In this document: piece by piece, positions 44,010 through 52,944 of the stretch | Numbering within the stretch: position 1 is the first letter of the stretch | How the letters are laid out: every line of letters begins with the position of its first letter | NCBI GenBank assembly: GCA_021782815.1 | Contig: JAJXUO010000016.1 | Location: 1 to 56,714, forward strand | DNA from: Pseudomonadota bacterium | GTDB lineage: Bacteria > Pseudomonadota > Alphaproteobacteria > Rhodospirillales > Magnetospirillaceae | Direction: 5' to 3' | Length of the DNA: 56,714 nt | Translations under genes and position numbers: made by a program | Notes under the pieces: generated by a model | Told to the model about the DNA's origin: nothing | Databases searched by the model: none | What the model saw: only the letters and a program-made list of their open reading frames with translations

Positions 44010-44744
44010 TTGGGCAAGTTGCGTTTAGGCGTGAATATCGATCACGTCGCCACCATCCGCAATGCGCGGGGCGGCGGCCATCCCGATCCGGTGCGGGCCG
44101 CCATCATGGCCGCCGCCGCCGGAGCCGACGGCATTACCGCCCACCTGCGCGAGGATCGCCGCCATATCACCGACGACGATATCGACCGCCTGATGGACAA
44201 TATCGCCCTGCCGCTCAATCTGGAGATGGCGGCCACGCCGGAAATGGTGGAAATCGCCCTGCGCCATAAGCCCCACGCCGCCTGCATCGTGCCCGAGCGC
44301 CGCGAGGAGCGCACCACCGAGGGCGGGCTGGACGCCGCCGGTCAGTTGGAGCATCTGCGCCCCATGGTGGGGGCGCTGGTGGAGGCGGGCATCCGCGTGT
44401 CGCTGTTCATCGAGGCCGATCCGCGCCAGCTCGAAGCCGCCCGCGCCCTGGGCGCGCCGGTGGTGGAACTGCATACCGGCGCCTATTGCGACCATGCCGG
44501 GCCGCGCCGCGACAAGGAGCTGGCCCGCATCCAGGCCGCGGCGGTCGCGGCAGCGGCGCTGGGGCTGGAATGCCACGCCGGACACGGCCTGGCCTTCGAC
44601 ACCGTGACGCCCATCGCCGCCATTGCCGGTATCGCCGAGCTGAATATCGGCCACTTCCTTATTGGCGAGGCCATTTTCACCGGGCTGGATGCCGCGATCC
44701 GCCGCATGCGCCAGTTGATGGATCAGGCGCGGGCCGGGCGATGA
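44010..44744 (+). CDS. pdxJ: Pyridoxine 5'-phosphate synthase
   Basis: Last ring-closing step of de novo vitamin B6 synthesis, from DXP and 3-amino-2-oxopropyl phosphate. The 244-aa TIM barrel has [57 protein letters not shown] and LECHAGHGL. It uses a TTG start at 44010 behind GAGGAGAG. It overlaps acpS by 4 bp, as in many proteobacteria where pdxJ-acpS-lepB-rnc-era-recO run together. Confidence 0.96.
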   Translation: MGKLRLGVNIDHVATIRNARGGGHPDPVRAAIMAAAAGADGITAHLREDRRHITDDDIDRLMDNIALPLNLEMAATPEMVEIALRHKPHAACIVPERREERTTEGGLDAAGQLEHLRPMVGALVEAGIRVSLFIEADPRQLEAARALGAPVVELHTGAYCDHAGPRRDKELARIQAAAVAAAALGLECHAGHGLAFDTVTPIAAIAGIAELNIGHFLIGEAIFTGLDAAIRRMRQLMDQARAGR

Positions 44745-45196
44745 TTCTGGGTCTGGGCAACGATCTGGTGGATATCCGCCGCATCGAGAAAAGCCTGGAG
44801 CGCTTCGGCGCGCGCTTTCTGGACCGCGTCTTCACACCGGACGAACAGGCGCTTGGCGAGCGCCGCACCGCCTCGGCGCAGGCGCGGGCGGCCTTTTTCG
44901 CCAAGCGTTTCGCCGCCAAGGAGGCCGCCGCCAAGGCTTTGGGCACCGGCCTCGGCGAACATGCCTGGTTCACCGAGCTCGAGGTGCGCTCCCTGGCCAG
45001 CGGACAGCCGGTTCTGGCCTTTCACGGCCGGGCCGCCCGCACCCTGGCGGCCCGGGTGCCCGCCGGCCATCGGCCGGTGATTCATCTGTCCATGAGCGAC
45101 GACTATCCCCTGGCCCAGGCGGTGGTGATTCTCTCGGCCGAACCTGCAAGCCTTGACAGCGGCGCCCGCCCTGGGGCTTCATCCCCCGGACCCTAG
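44741..45196 (+). CDS. acpS: Holo-[acyl-carrier-protein] synthase
   Basis: Transfers 4'-phosphopantetheine from CoA to ACP. It has 151 aa with an N-terminal [15 protein letters not shown] (Mg-binding Asp) and [19 protein letters not shown] (Glu). [14 protein letters not shown] closes the fold. The last 20 residues form a Pro/Ser/Gly tail not typical of short AcpS. It starts inside the pdxJ stop (ATGA). Confidence 0.95.
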   Translation: MILGLGNDLVDIRRIEKSLERFGARFLDRVFTPDEQALGERRTASAQARAAFFAKRFAAKEAAAKALGTGLGEHAWFTELEVRSLASGQPVLAFHGRAARTLAARVPAGHRPVIHLSMSDDYPLAQAVVILSAEPASLDSGARPGASSPGP

Positions 45197-45222
45197 ATTT
45201 TAAAACGCCTCCCCAGGGCGGC

Positions 45223-45990
45223 ATGCCAGAAAAGCGAGACATGGCCCATTCAAAGACTTCATCCGGCGGCATTCTGGATACGGTGAAAACCATCGTTTAC
45301 GCGGTGGTCATCGCCCTGTTTGTGCGCACCGTCGCCTTCGAGCCGTTCAATATTCCCTCGGGCTCGATGATTCCCACGCTGCTGGTGGGGGACTATCTGT
45401 TCGTCTCCAAATACAGCTACGGCTACAGCCGCCACTCTCTGCCCTTGAGCCTGCCGCTGATTCCCGGCCGCATCCTGTTCCATCCGCCCCAGCGCGGCGA
45501 TGTGGTGGTGTTCAAGCTGCCCACGGACAACCGCACCGATTACATCAAGCGGGTGATCGGCCTGCCGGGCGACCACATCCAGATGGTGCATGGCCGCCTG
45601 ATGATCAACGGCGTCATCTGCCCGCGCCAGCAGATCGAGGATTATGTCGGTCATGACCGCAACGGCAGCCTGATCCGCGCGCCGCAATATCTGGAAACCC
45701 TGCCCAACGGCAAGGTGCACCCCGTTCAGGAACTGGATGGCGATACCGGCCCCATGGACAACACCATGGAGTATGTGGTGCCGCCCGATCACTACTTCAT
45801 GATGGGTGATAACCGCGACGATTCCGAGGACAGCCGCTTCCTGGCCGAGGTGGGCTACGTGCCCAAGGAAAATCTGGTGGGCAAGGCCCAGGTGATTTTC
45901 TTCTCCACCAACGGCGCCGCCGCCCTGTGGGAGCTGTGGAAATGGCCGTGGGCCATCCGCTGGAACCGTCTTTTCACCAGGATCGAGTAG
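45223..45990 (+). CDS. lepB: Signal peptidase I
   Basis: Inner-membrane serine protease that removes Sec and Tat signal peptides. It has 255 aa. One N-terminal membrane anchor (about 20-40) is followed by the catalytic Ser in FNIPSGSMIPTL, the Lys in YIKRVIGLPGD and the box MMGDNRDDSEDSR. The start at 45223 has AGGG upstream; an ATG at 45241 would drop six residues. It precedes rnc by 7 bp. Confidence 0.95.
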   Translation: MPEKRDMAHSKTSSGGILDTVKTIVYAVVIALFVRTVAFEPFNIPSGSMIPTLLVGDYLFVSKYSYGYSRHSLPLSLPLIPGRILFHPPQRGDVVVFKLPTDNRTDYIKRVIGLPGDHIQMVHGRLMINGVICPRQQIEDYVGHDRNGSLIRAPQYLETLPNGKVHPVQELDGDTGPMDNTMEYVVPPDHYFMMGDNRDDSEDSRFLAEVGYVPKENLVGKAQVIFFSTNGAAALWELWKWPWAIRWNRLFTRIE

Positions 45991-45997
45991 GCCCGCG

Positions 45998-46675
45998 ATG
46001 GAGGACCGTCTTGCCCATGTCTGCCGGGCTCTGGACTACGACTTTCAGCGCATCGAGCTTCTGAACGACGCGCTGACCCATCCGGGTGCGTCCAACAGCC
46101 GCGCCGCCAAGCGCCGCGCCGCCTACGAACGCCTGGAATTCCTGGGCGACCGTGTGCTGGGACTGGTGGTGGCCGATATGCTGTTCCATCGCTTTCCCCA
46201 CGAGAAGGAGGGCGATCTGGCCCGCCGTCACGCCGCCCTGGTCAAGGGGGAAACCGTGGCCCGCGTCGCCCATGATCTGGGGCTCGATCACGCCCTCCTG
46301 ATCGCCCGCGAGGCCGGGGGCGCCATGGCCACCCCCACCATGCTGGCCGATGCCTGCGAGGCGGTGCTGGGGGCGGTGTTCGCCGATAGCGGCCTGGTGC
46401 CGGCCGAGCGCATCGTGCGCCGCCACTGGACGCCCCTGATGGCCGAGGACGTGGCCCCGCCCAAGGACGCCAAGACCGCTTTGCAGGAATGGGCGCAAGG
46501 GCAGGGCAAGCCTCTGCCGGTCTATACCACCCTGGGCACCGAAGGCCCGCCCCACGATCCCCGCTTTCTGGTGGAGGTGCGCGTCGAGGGCGTGGCGCCG
46601 GTCACCGCCGGCGGCACCTCGAAGCGGGCGGCGGAAAAAGCCGCCGCTACCGCCATGTTGGATTTGGTGAAATGA
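45998..46675 (+). CDS. rnc: Ribonuclease III
   Basis: Cuts double-stranded RNA in rRNA and mRNA processing. It has 225 aa. The endonuclease signature is ERLEFLGDRVLGLVVADM (about 45-62), with the second acidic site at ADACEAVLGAVFAD. The C-terminal dsRNA-binding domain (about 153-223) ends GTSKRAAEKAAATAML. Its last 4 bp overlap the era start. Confidence 0.97.
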   Translation: MEDRLAHVCRALDYDFQRIELLNDALTHPGASNSRAAKRRAAYERLEFLGDRVLGLVVADMLFHRFPHEKEGDLARRHAALVKGETVARVAHDLGLDHALLIAREAGGAMATPTMLADACEAVLGAVFADSGLVPAERIVRRHWTPLMAEDVAPPKDAKTALQEWAQGQGKPLPVYTTLGTEGPPHDPRFLVEVRVEGVAPVTAGGTSKRAAEKAAATAMLDLVK

Positions 46676-47577
46676 GCGAAAATACCCGTTGCGGCTTTGT
46701 CGCCGTCGTTGGCGCCCCCAATGCCGGTAAATCCACCCTGGTCAACCGCCTGGTCGGCACCAAGGTGTCCATCGTCTCGCCCAAGGTGCAGACCACCCGC
46801 GCCCGCGTGCTGGGCATCGCCCTGGTGGAAGAGGCGGGGGCCCAGGTCATCTTCGTCGATACCCCCGGCATCTTCCAGCCCAAGCGCCGCCTGGAACGGG
46901 CCATGGTGCATGCCGCCTGGGCCGGTGCCGCCGATGCCGATCTGGTGGCCCTGGTGGTGGACGCCGAACGCGGCCTGACCGACGAGGTGCGATCCATCCT
47001 CACCACCCTGAAGGACAGCGGCCGCCGCGCCGTGCTGGTGCTGAACAAGGTGGATCTGGTGCGGCGCGACAGCCTGCTGGGCCTGGCCGCCGAACTGGAC
47101 GGCGCCGGGCTGTTCGACCGCGTCTTCATGGTCAGCGCCGAAAAGGGCGACGGCACCGCCGATCTGCTGCGCCATTTCGCCGCCGGGGTGCCGGAAGGGC
47201 CGTGGCATTTCCCGGAAGATCAGGTCTCCGACATGCCCATGCGGCTGCTGGCGGCGGAAATCACCCGCGAACAGGTGTTCCGCCAGCTGCACCAGGAGCT
47301 GCCCTATTCCATCAATGTGGAAACCGAGCAGTGGGAAGAGCGCGACGACGGCAGCGTGCGCATCGACCAGACCATCTATGTGCAGCGCGATAGCCAGAAA
47401 GCCATCGTGCTGGGCAAGGGCGGGCGGCAGGTGAAGGGCATCGGCGCATTTGCCCGCACGGAACTGGAAGAGATTCTGGAGCGCCGGGTGCATCTGTTCC
47501 TGCATGTCAAGGTGCGGGAGAACTGGCTGGAGGAACGCCAGCATTACCGCGACATGGGACTGGAGTTCGATGTCTAG
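46672..47577 (+). CDS. era: GTPase Era
   Basis: GTPase that helps assemble the 30S subunit by binding 16S rRNA near its 3' end. It has 301 aa. G1 is VGAPNAGKSTLVN, G3 is DTPGIFQP, and G4 is LNKVDLV. The C-terminal KH domain contains VQRDSQKAIVLGKGGRQVKG. The start at ATG 46672 is coupled to rnc. recO follows after 10 bp. Confidence 0.97.
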   Translation: MSENTRCGFVAVVGAPNAGKSTLVNRLVGTKVSIVSPKVQTTRARVLGIALVEEAGAQVIFVDTPGIFQPKRRLERAMVHAAWAGAADADLVALVVDAERGLTDEVRSILTTLKDSGRRAVLVLNKVDLVRRDSLLGLAAELDGAGLFDRVFMVSAEKGDGTADLLRHFAAGVPEGPWHFPEDQVSDMPMRLLAAEITREQVFRQLHQELPYSINVETEQWEERDDGSVRIDQTIYVQRDSQKAIVLGKGGRQVKGIGAFARTELEEILERRVHLFLHVKVRENWLEERQHYRDMGLEFDV

Positions 47578-47587
47578 GGGCTGAGAT

Positions 47588-48304
47588 ATGGAATGGACCG
47601 ACCGCGCCGTGGTGTTGTCGGCCCGGCGGCATGGGGATCATGCCGGGGTCCTGGTGGTGTTCAGCCGCGAGCACGGCAAGGCGGCGGGGCTGGCGCGGGG
47701 CGGTCAGGGCCGGGCCGGACGCGGCGCCCTGCAGCCGGGAAATCAGCTGCAGGTCACATGGTCGGCGCGGCTGGCCGAGCATTTGGGGCGTTTCTCCTGG
47801 GAACCCCTGGCGGCCAGCGGCGCGCTCTGGCTGGATGATCCCTTGCGCCTGGCGCTGCTGGGCGCGGCGTGCGCCCTGGTGGAGGCGGTGCTTCCCGAAC
47901 ACGCCCCCCATGCGGCCCTCTATGACGGACTGGTCGGCCTGCTGAGCGCCTTGGGCGAGGCGGCGGCGGCCACCCTCTATGTGCATTGGGAAATCGCCCT
48001 GCTGGCCGAGGTGGGCTACGGCCTGGACCTGACGGCCTGCGCCGCCACCGGCAGCACCGAGGATCTGATCTATGTTTCGCCGAAGAGCGGCCGGGCGGTG
48101 TGCCGCGCGGCGGGAGAGCCGCTGCGCGACCGCCTGCTGCCGCTGCCGGCTTTTCTGGCCGAGCGCCGGGCCGGGCAGGGGGGGGAAGTGGGGCAAGCCC
48201 TGGAGATGACCGGGCATTTCCTGCGCCGTTGTTTGCAGGCGCAAGGGGGGCGGGCCCTGCCGCCGGCCCGTTTGCGCCTGGCCGAGATGCTGCGGGCTAT
48301 ATGA
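47588..48304 (+). CDS. recO: DNA repair protein RecO
   Basis: Recombination mediator that loads RecA on SSB-coated DNA in the RecFOR pathway. It has 238 aa. An N-terminal OB fold (MEWTDRAVVLSARRHGDHA, about 1-80) is followed by a helical domain. Residues around LDLTACAATGSTEDLIYVSPKSGRAVC occupy the zinc-region position but with fewer Cys than canonical zinc-binding RecO. The last 8 bp overlap the convergent Rrf2 gene. Confidence 0.93.
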   Translation: MEWTDRAVVLSARRHGDHAGVLVVFSREHGKAAGLARGGQGRAGRGALQPGNQLQVTWSARLAEHLGRFSWEPLAASGALWLDDPLRLALLGAACALVEAVLPEHAPHAALYDGLVGLLSALGEAAAATLYVHWEIALLAEVGYGLDLTACAATGSTEDLIYVSPKSGRAVCRAAGEPLRDRLLPLPAFLAERRAGQGGEVGQALEMTGHFLRRCLQAQGGRALPPARLRLAEMLRAI

Positions 48305-48671
48305 TGTCGCGGAGGGTTTTACGGTCGAACACCGCCAGGAAGGCGCGCAGGCCCTCGTTGACCGCCATGGGCAGCTTGCAGCCGCTGATGGCGCAGGCGG
48401 TGCAATCGAGCAGTTTCAGGTTTTCCTGATGGCGGATCAGTTCACCCAAATTGATCTCTTCGGGCGTTTTGTTCAAGGTGATGCCGCCATGCTTGCCGCG
48501 CACGGTGCGGATGTATTTGTGTGATGATAAGCTGGTGACCACCTTTTTCAGATGCGGCGCGGAAATATCGTAATGCGAGGCGATTTCTGAAATAGTGACA
48601 AGCCGGTCCCGGGCCCCCGAGAGATAGATCAGGAGCCTTAAGGAGTAGTCGGTGAACTGTGAGAGCTTCAT
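48297..48671 (-). CDS. Rrf2 family regulator, NsrR-like
   Basis: Predicted iron-sulfur transcription factor of 124 aa. The winged helix starts MKLSQFTDYSLRLLIYLSGA and has SAPHLKKVVTSLSSHKYI for DNA recognition and VRGKHGGITLNK as the wing. Three cysteines at CTACAISGC (about 90-98) lie where NsrR and IscR bind their cluster. The following segment (AVNEGLRAFLAVFDRKTL) resembles NsrR more than IscR. NsrR senses nitric oxide; that role is inferred. It is divergent from parC, with an AT-rich 178-bp gap where it might bind. Confidence 0.82.
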   Translation of the reverse strand: MKLSQFTDYSLRLLIYLSGARDRLVTISEIASHYDISAPHLKKVVTSLSSHKYIRTVRGKHGGITLNKTPEEINLGELIRHQENLKLLDCTACAISGCKLPMAVNEGLRAFLAVFDRKTLRDII

Positions 48672-48849
48672 TTTTGGTCACCGTTTCAGCGGCCCGCGGC
48701 GGCTGGAGGCGAGAGGGAAAACGGATTGCGAAATGTTTATTCGGGTTATTTTACTATAAAAATGGTCACATTTACTAGTCTTTTGAGTTGGTAGAGTAAA
48801 CAGGGGTTTATGACTATGGTTCGGTTTGGAGTGGGGAAAGGGGCCTTGC

Positions 48850-51072
48850 ATGACTGATATCGCAGCCGCGGGGGAAACCTCCATCGGCTTGTCCGAAGCC
48901 CTGAGCGAACGGTATCTCGCCTATGCCATGTCCACCATCGTTTCCCGGTCGCTGCCCGATGTGCGCGACGGACTGAAACCGGTGCACCGGCGGCTGCTGT
49001 TCGCCATGCAGCAATTGAAGCTGGATCCGGCGGGCGGTTTCAAGAAATGCGCCCGCGTGGTGGGCGACGTCATCGGTAAATATCACCCGCATGGCGACGT
49101 GGCGGTCTACGACGCCATGGTGCGCTTGGCCCAGGATTTCGCCGTGCGTTATCCGCTGGTGGAAGGGCAGGGAAATTTCGGCAATATCGACGGCGATAAC
49201 GCCGCCGCCATGCGTTATACCGAGGCGAAACTGACCGAGGTGGCCGCCACCCTGCTGCAGGGGCTGGACGAGGACGCCGTGGATTTCCGCCCCACCTACG
49301 ACGGCTCGGAAGAGGAGCCGGTGGTGATGCCCTCGGCCTTTCCCAATCTTCTCGCCAATGGCGCCGCCGGCATCGCCGTGGGCATGGCCACCAGCATCCC
49401 CCCCCATAATGCCGGCGAGATCTGCGATGCCCTGACCTACCTGATCCAACACCCCGATTGCGGCGTGGAGGATCTGGTGGCGCGACTGCCCGGACCCGAT
49501 TTCCCCACCGGCGGCGTGCTGGTGGAAGGCCGCGCCGCCATTCTCGAGGCCTATCGCACCGGGCGCGGCAGTTTCCGCCTGCGCGCCCGCTGGGAGGTGG
49601 AGAAACTGTCGCACGGGCTTTACCAGATCGTGGTGACGGAAATCCCCTATCAGGTGCAGAAATCCAAGCTGATCGAAAAGATCGCCGAGCTGCTGGAAGC
49701 CAAGAAACTGCCGCTGCTGGCCGATGTGCGCGACGAATCCACCCATGAGGTGCGGATGGTGCTGGAGCCGAAGAACCGCACGGTGGATGCCGATATGCTG
49801 ATGGAACAGCTGTTTCGCCAGACCGACCTGGAAAGCCGTGTGCCCTTGAATATGAATGTGCTGGATGCCGATTCGGTGCCGCGCGTCATGAGTTTGAAGG
49901 AGGTGCTGCGCGAATTTCTCGATCACCGTCATGTGGTGCTGCGGCGCCGGTCGCGGCATCGCCTGGGCAAGATCGAAAAACGCCTGGAGGTGCTGGAAGG
50001 CTATTTGAAGGCCTATCTCAATCTCGACGAGGTCATCCGCATCATCCGCGAGGAGGACGAGCCCAAGGCCGAGCTGATGAGAACCTTCTCGCTCACGGAA
50101 AATCAGGCCGAGGCCATTCTCAATATGCGGCTGCGCTCGCTGCGCCGCCTCGAGGAAATGGAGATCAAGGGCGAGCACGGCAAGCTGTCGGAGGAACGGC
50201 GCGGCCTGTTGGCGCTTCTGGATGACGAGCCCTTGCGCTGGCGCACCGTGGCCGGTGAAATCGCCGAGGTGAAGGCCAAATTCGGCGCCGATGACGATCT
50301 GGGCCGCCGCCGCACCCTGCTGGGCGAGGCGCCTTCGGCGGTGGTGGTGCCCATCGAGGCCTTCATCGAACGCGAGGATATCACGGTGATCCTGTCGGAA
50401 AAGGGCTGGATCCGCGCCGTGAAGGGCCATTCCGACAGTGCCGAGGACTTCAAGTTCAAGGATGGCGACGGACTGAAACTGTCTTTGCACGCCAGTACGG
50501 TGGACAAGCTGCTGTTCTTCGCCAGCAATGGCCGCTTCTACACCCTGGGCGGCGACAAGCTGCCGCGCGGGCGCGGCCATGGCGAGCCGCTGCGCCTGAT
50601 GGTGGACCTGCCCAACGATGCCGAGATCGTGACCGTGCTGCCGTTCCGGGCCGGCACGCCGCTGCTGGTGGCCAGTGATGCCGGGCGCGGCTTCCTGGTG
50701 AAAAGCGACGAGGTGGTGGCGCAGACCCGGGCCGGCAAGCAGATCCTCAATACCGGCGAGGGCGAACAGGCGGCCTTCTGCCTGCCCGCCGAGGGCGACG
50801 CGGTGGCGGTGATCGGCCAGAACCGCAAGCTGGTGATCTTCAAGTTGGAGGAGATCCCGGACATGACCCGCGGCCGTGGCGTGATCTTGCAGAAATACCG
50901 CGATGGCGGCGCCGCCGACATCAAGGTCTTCACCTTGAACGACGGCCTCACCTTCCGCACCAACAGCGGTGACAAAACCCGCACCGAGCCGAATCTGGCG
51001 CTGTGGCTGGGCAAGCGCGCCACCGTGGGACGGACGCCGCCCCAGGGGTTCCGCCGCGACAATAAGTTCTGA
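48850..51072 (+). CDS. parC: DNA topoisomerase IV subunit A
   Basis: Breakage-reunion subunit that decatenates daughter chromosomes. It has 740 aa. The N-terminus [20 protein letters not shown] is followed by [20 protein letters not shown] and [16 protein letters not shown]. The catalytic Tyr is in [12 protein letters not shown] (near residue 122). The C-terminal beta-pinwheel is degenerate and short, and lacks a clear GyrA box, which supports ParC over GyrA. The ATG at 48850 begins [11 protein letters not shown]. Confidence 0.93.
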   Translation: MTDIAAAGETSIGLSEALSERYLAYAMSTIVSRSLPDVRDGLKPVHRRLLFAMQQLKLDPAGGFKKCARVVGDVIGKYHPHGDVAVYDAMVRLAQDFAVRYPLVEGQGNFGNIDGDNAAAMRYTEAKLTEVAATLLQGLDEDAVDFRPTYDGSEEEPVVMPSAFPNLLANGAAGIAVGMATSIPPHNAGEICDALTYLIQHPDCGVEDLVARLPGPDFPTGGVLVEGRAAILEAYRTGRGSFRLRARWEVEKLSHGLYQIVVTEIPYQVQKSKLIEKIAELLEAKKLPLLADVRDESTHEVRMVLEPKNRTVDADMLMEQLFRQTDLESRVPLNMNVLDADSVPRVMSLKEVLREFLDHRHVVLRRRSRHRLGKIEKRLEVLEGYLKAYLNLDEVIRIIREEDEPKAELMRTFSLTENQAEAILNMRLRSLRRLEEMEIKGEHGKLSEERRGLLALLDDEPLRWRTVAGEIAEVKAKFGADDDLGRRRTLLGEAPSAVVVPIEAFIEREDITVILSEKGWIRAVKGHSDSAEDFKFKDGDGLKLSLHASTVDKLLFFASNGRFYTLGGDKLPRGRGHGEPLRLMVDLPNDAEIVTVLPFRAGTPLLVASDAGRGFLVKSDEVVAQTRAGKQILNTGEGEQAAFCLPAEGDAVAVIGQNRKLVIFKLEEIPDMTRGRGVILQKYRDGGAADIKVFTLNDGLTFRTNSGDKTRTEPNLALWLGKRATVGRTPPQGFRRDNKF

Positions 51073-51095
51073 GGACCGGCGGGCAGGGGGCTGAT

Positions 51096-52007
51096 ATGTT
51101 TGATTTTTCAGATCATCATGCCCGCCTGTCCGCCCTGGCCGGGCGGCCCTTGTTCTTTATCGGCGGCACCGCCAAATCGGGCACCACCTGGCTGCAGCTG
51201 CTGCTGGACGCCCATCCCGAGATCAGCTGCCGGGGCGAGGGGCATTTCTTCGATGCCCTGGGGCCGATGCTGGCCGAGGCGGTGGACCAGTACAGCGCCC
51301 GCATCACCTGGAAAAACGAAACGATTTTCAAGGAGATGCAAGGCTATCCGCGTTTTCCGGTGGAGGGCGGCCTCTATCTGCTGACCAGCGCCGCCCTGCT
51401 GATGCTGGAGGCGCAAGGGGCGGGCCGCGATGCGGCCATTCTGGGGGAACGCACCCCGGACAACATCCGCTGCCTGCCGCTGATCGGCTTGGTGCTGCCC
51501 CGCGCCAAGATCATCCATATGGTGCGCGACGGCCGCGATTGCGCCGTTTCGGCGTGGTTTCACAATCAGCGCGTGACCCCCGACTGGACCCGCCGGGAAT
51601 TTCCCACCCTGGACAGCCATCTGGAAAAATATGCCGCCGCCTGGGCGCAGGAGAACGCCGAGGCCCTGGCCTTCGCCGCGCAGCGGCCCGAGGCCTATTG
51701 CCGGGTGCGCTACGAGGATCTGCTGGCCGATACGGCGGGCGAGTTGGCGCGGCTGTGCCGTTTTCTCGGAGCGTCGGACGCGGCGGCGACGCTGGACGAG
51801 GCCTGCCGCCGCGCCGCCTTCGAGACCATGAGCCGGGGGCGGCCGCCGGGGCAGGAGGATCGCGCCTCGTTCTTCCGCAAAGGCCAGGCCGGGGATTGGA
51901 AAAACCATCTGTCGCCGGCGCAGGAGGCGCTGTTTCTGGAGAAGACCGGCGGCGTGATGGCGCGCCTCGGTTATCTGGGCAGCGGCGCCCAGCCGCCGGG
52001 GCCGTAG
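51096..52007 (+). CDS. Sulfotransferase family protein
   Basis: A 303-aa PAPS-dependent sulfotransferase-like protein. The 5'-phosphosulfate-binding loop is FIGGTAKSGTTWLQLLLDAH (about 21-40). The 3'-phosphate region is KIIHMVRDGRDCAVSAWF (Arg and Ser), and the C-terminal RKGQAGDWKNHLSPAQ loop is the RKGxxGDWKN motif. The acceptor is unknown and could be a glycan, lipid or small molecule. It starts 23 bp after parC and overlaps the convergent bpt by 37 bp. Confidence 0.85.
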   Translation: MFDFSDHHARLSALAGRPLFFIGGTAKSGTTWLQLLLDAHPEISCRGEGHFFDALGPMLAEAVDQYSARITWKNETIFKEMQGYPRFPVEGGLYLLTSAALLMLEAQGAGRDAAILGERTPDNIRCLPLIGLVLPRAKIIHMVRDGRDCAVSAWFHNQRVTPDWTRREFPTLDSHLEKYAAAWAQENAEALAFAAQRPEAYCRVRYEDLLADTAGELARLCRFLGASDAAATLDEACRRAAFETMSRGRPPGQEDRASFFRKGQAGDWKNHLSPAQEALFLEKTGGVMARLGYLGSGAQPPGP

Positions 52008-52693
52008 GCCTCCAGCGGCGAGAAGCGGATCTTGTAGGCCATCTTGCCGCTGTCGCTCACCCAGTAGCCGAGATAGACATAGGGCAGGTTCTGACGGCGC
52101 GCCTCTTCCACCAGCCACAGCACCATGTAGGTGCCGAGCGAGTCCTCGCTCATGGTGGGTTCGTAGAAGCTGTAGACAGCCGACAGGCCGTCATCCATAC
52201 GGTCGGTGAGCACGGCGGCGCGCAGCATGCCGCCGCTGTCGCGGAATTCCACCACGAAGGTCTGGATCGGGCTGTCCTCGATCATCGAGCGGTAGTCGTA
52301 AAAGCCCATCAACGCCATGTCGCCGCCGCTATGGCGGGATTCCTGGTAGCGGGCGAACAGCCGGTACTGCTCGGCGCTGGCGTGGGGAGCGGTGAAGCGG
52401 GCCTCCAGCCCCCCGTTGCGGCGCAGGATCTTGCGCATGGTGCGGTCGGGTTCGAAATCCTTGACCACGATGCGGACGGCGACGCAGGCGTTGCAGCCCT
52501 GACAGGCCGGAGTGTAGGCAATGGAATGGCTGCGACGGAACCCGGCGCGCGACAGGGTTTCATGCAGGCTTTCGGCATCGGGGCCGCTCAATTCCGTCAC
52601 GATTTTGCGTTCCATCCGCCCGGCCAGATAGGGGCAGGGCAGAGGCGCGGTCGTGAAGAAAAAATGCGGCCGTTTCAGCGCGACGTGGTCCAT
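51971..52693 (-). CDS. bpt: Aspartate/glutamate leucyltransferase
   Basis: Leucyl-tRNA-protein transferase of the Bpt type, which adds Leu to N-terminal Asp/Glu of proteins and marks them for the ClpS/ClpA N-degron pathway. The 240-aa protein has the Cys-rich segment SIAYTPACQGCNACVAVRI (about 57-75) and the C-terminal VYLGYWVSDSGKMAYK and FSPLEAYG. It is homologous to eukaryotic Ate1, so it may be annotated as an arginyltransferase. It lies alone on the minus strand, with a family II repeat upstream. Confidence 0.92.
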   Translation of the reverse strand: MDHVALKRPHFFFTTAPLPCPYLAGRMERKIVTELSGPDAESLHETLSRAGFRRSHSIAYTPACQGCNACVAVRIVVKDFEPDRTMRKILRRNGGLEARFTAPHASAEQYRLFARYQESRHSGGDMALMGFYDYRSMIEDSPIQTFVVEFRDSGGMLRAAVLTDRMDDGLSAVYSFYEPTMSEDSLGTYMVLWLVEEARRQNLPYVYLGYWVSDSGKMAYKIRFSPLEAYGPGGWAPLPR

Positions 52694-52800
52694 AGGCTCC
52701 TCGCCAGAGAGGATGCGGCAGTGAGGCTTTTCCCAGATATGGCGGGAAAGCCATCATTGCAATGGTATTAAGGCATAAGAGGGGGGAAAGCTCAATCCGG

Positions 52801-52920
52801 CAGGGCAATCGGGCGAAGCCGATTGCCCTGGTTTTCACATGTCCGCTCAGGCGCCAGGCGCTGGCGTGCCGCCAGCTTGGCTTTCACGCAAACGATCGCG
52901 CGTTCACACGATGACCCTGC
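52801..52920 (+). repeat. Dispersed repeat family II, copy 2
   Basis: Begins with a perfect 12-bp hairpin (52801-52812 with 52819-52830) followed by GTTTT. The conserved 43-bp core at 52839-52881 follows, and it ends near GATGACCCTG (52911-52920), which mirrors the CAGGG start. The core matches the complement of 17931-17973 with two mismatches. The part after the core is shorter than in the other copy. It lies between bpt and motB. Confidence 0.75.
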
Positions 52921-52944
52921 AATCCGCCCCGGATCGGGGCCGGT

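Noticed and set aside
41606-44017. Very long open frame on the minus strand opposite rsh
   Set aside because: It mirrors the rsh gene exactly and has a biased His/Gly/Gln-rich composition typical of the antisense of GC-rich coding DNA. No domain is recognisable.
48814-50580. Long minus-strand frame opposite parC
   Set aside because: The plus strand encodes an intact ParC with all motifs; the antisense product is low-complexity.
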